Positions 40,787-40,843 of a DNA stretch of 40,843 bases are shown one piece after another. This DNA comes from Alphaproteobacteria bacterium (GTDB lineage: Bacteria; Pseudomonadota; Alphaproteobacteria; Caulobacterales; Aquidulcibacteraceae), in contig JAIXQA010000037.1 of the NCBI GenBank assembly GCA_027485915.1, positions 1 through 40,843 of the forward strand, read 5' to 3'. The position numbers and the translations under genes are program-made. How positions within the stretch are numbered: the first letter of the stretch is position 1; each line of letters opens with the position of its first letter. A model generated the notes under the pieces. It was given only the letters and a program-made list of their open reading frames with translations. It did no database searches and was not told the DNA's origin.

Positions 40787-40843
40787 CTTGGAATGGTTCA
40801 AGGCCGCACTTCGCTTGCCTTGAAGCCACTCGACAATTGTTTC
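40787..40843. repeat. Dispersed structured repeat, copy E (cut by the window edge)
   Basis: Reads in the reverse orientation relative to copy B: GACTTGGAATGGTTCAA, then CGCTTGCCTTGAAGCC and CGACAATTGT, against ACTTGGCACGGTCCAA, CGCTTGCCTTGCAGCC and CGGCAATTGT in the complement of copy B. The rest lies beyond the window. Confidence 0.65.

Larger units (their letters stand above)
40464..40843. other. 380-base gap at the window end with repeats
   Basis: No gene is seen up to the window edge. It holds the dyad at 40563, a GTTTTC-TGC-GAAAAC hairpin (40640-40654), a hairpin segment like the core of the dispersed repeat (40657-40691: GACGC, CAGC-GAA-GCTG, CTTGAC) and the start of another copy at 40787. 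Confidence 0.5.

Overview
The window reads as a chromosomal segment of an alphaproteobacterium, most likely in or near Caulobacterales/Hyphomonadaceae. The reasons are: a PopZ-type (DUF2497) polar organiser gene between a pcm-like gene and valS; short bacterial-type ProS without the editing insertion, linked to lolC-lolD and dnaE; LexA boxes of the alphaproteobacterial GTTC-N7-GTTC type; and the glmU-rpiA-gor-gph neighbourhood. Most of the window is housekeeping DNA. Assignments come from reading protein motifs by eye, with no database search.

Layout. 85-2810: an HxlR regulator diverges from a three-gene operon (SDR with Phe in place of the catalytic Tyr, HCCA-isomerase/kappa-GST-like protein, acyl-CoA thioesterase). 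2817-8499: orphan receiver protein, glutathione reductase, a small ORF, rpiA and glmU on the minus strand, then gph on the plus strand and a small conserved protein. 8500-10386: a gene-poor stretch with tRNA-Val(CAC), a DMP19/DUF4375-like gene and GGTGCA-type palindromes. 10387-16027: a DUF900 lipoprotein hydrolase, an alpha/beta hydrolase, a secreted SNase-like nuclease divergent from a Cys-rich secreted protein, a nitroreductase and an acyl-CoA dehydrogenase. 16200-20652: valS, popZ, a pcm-like gene and tRNA-Cys. 20689-23352: soxR with a perfect SoxR box and a divergent VOC gene, a broken VOC gene next to a dispersed repeat, a nitroreductase and tRNA-Asn. 23410-25944: an Atm1-type ABC exporter divergent from a LOG-family gene. 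25945-28010: a very AT-rich leader and two tandem paralogous TetR-type regulators. 28340-31039: gltX, lexA (two LexA boxes) and a VOC gene. 31040-33141: a repeat-rich accessory patch with a GNAT acetyltransferase and an unrecognised 262-residue protein. 33316-40463 (minus): proS-lolC-lolD, a 28-residue membrane peptide gene, and dnaE.

The most interesting items are: (1) the 28-residue, one-helix membrane peptide gene at 36986-37072, with a perfect LexA box and a strong Shine-Dalgarno, which looks like an SOS-induced division inhibitor of the Caulobacter SidA type and shares a regulator with lexA at 29901; (2) a dispersed structured repeat of about 196 bp (full copy at 31960-32155, partial copies at 31152-31272, 22038-22153 and at the window end), whose core folds as a long outer stem enclosing two hairpins; (3) a second family of about 24-bp GGTGCA palindromes, five copies, all between genes; (4) a translationally coupled pair of diverged TetR paralogs behind an AT-rich region with repeated TTACTTT half-sites; (5) a minimal SoxR-VOC circuit.
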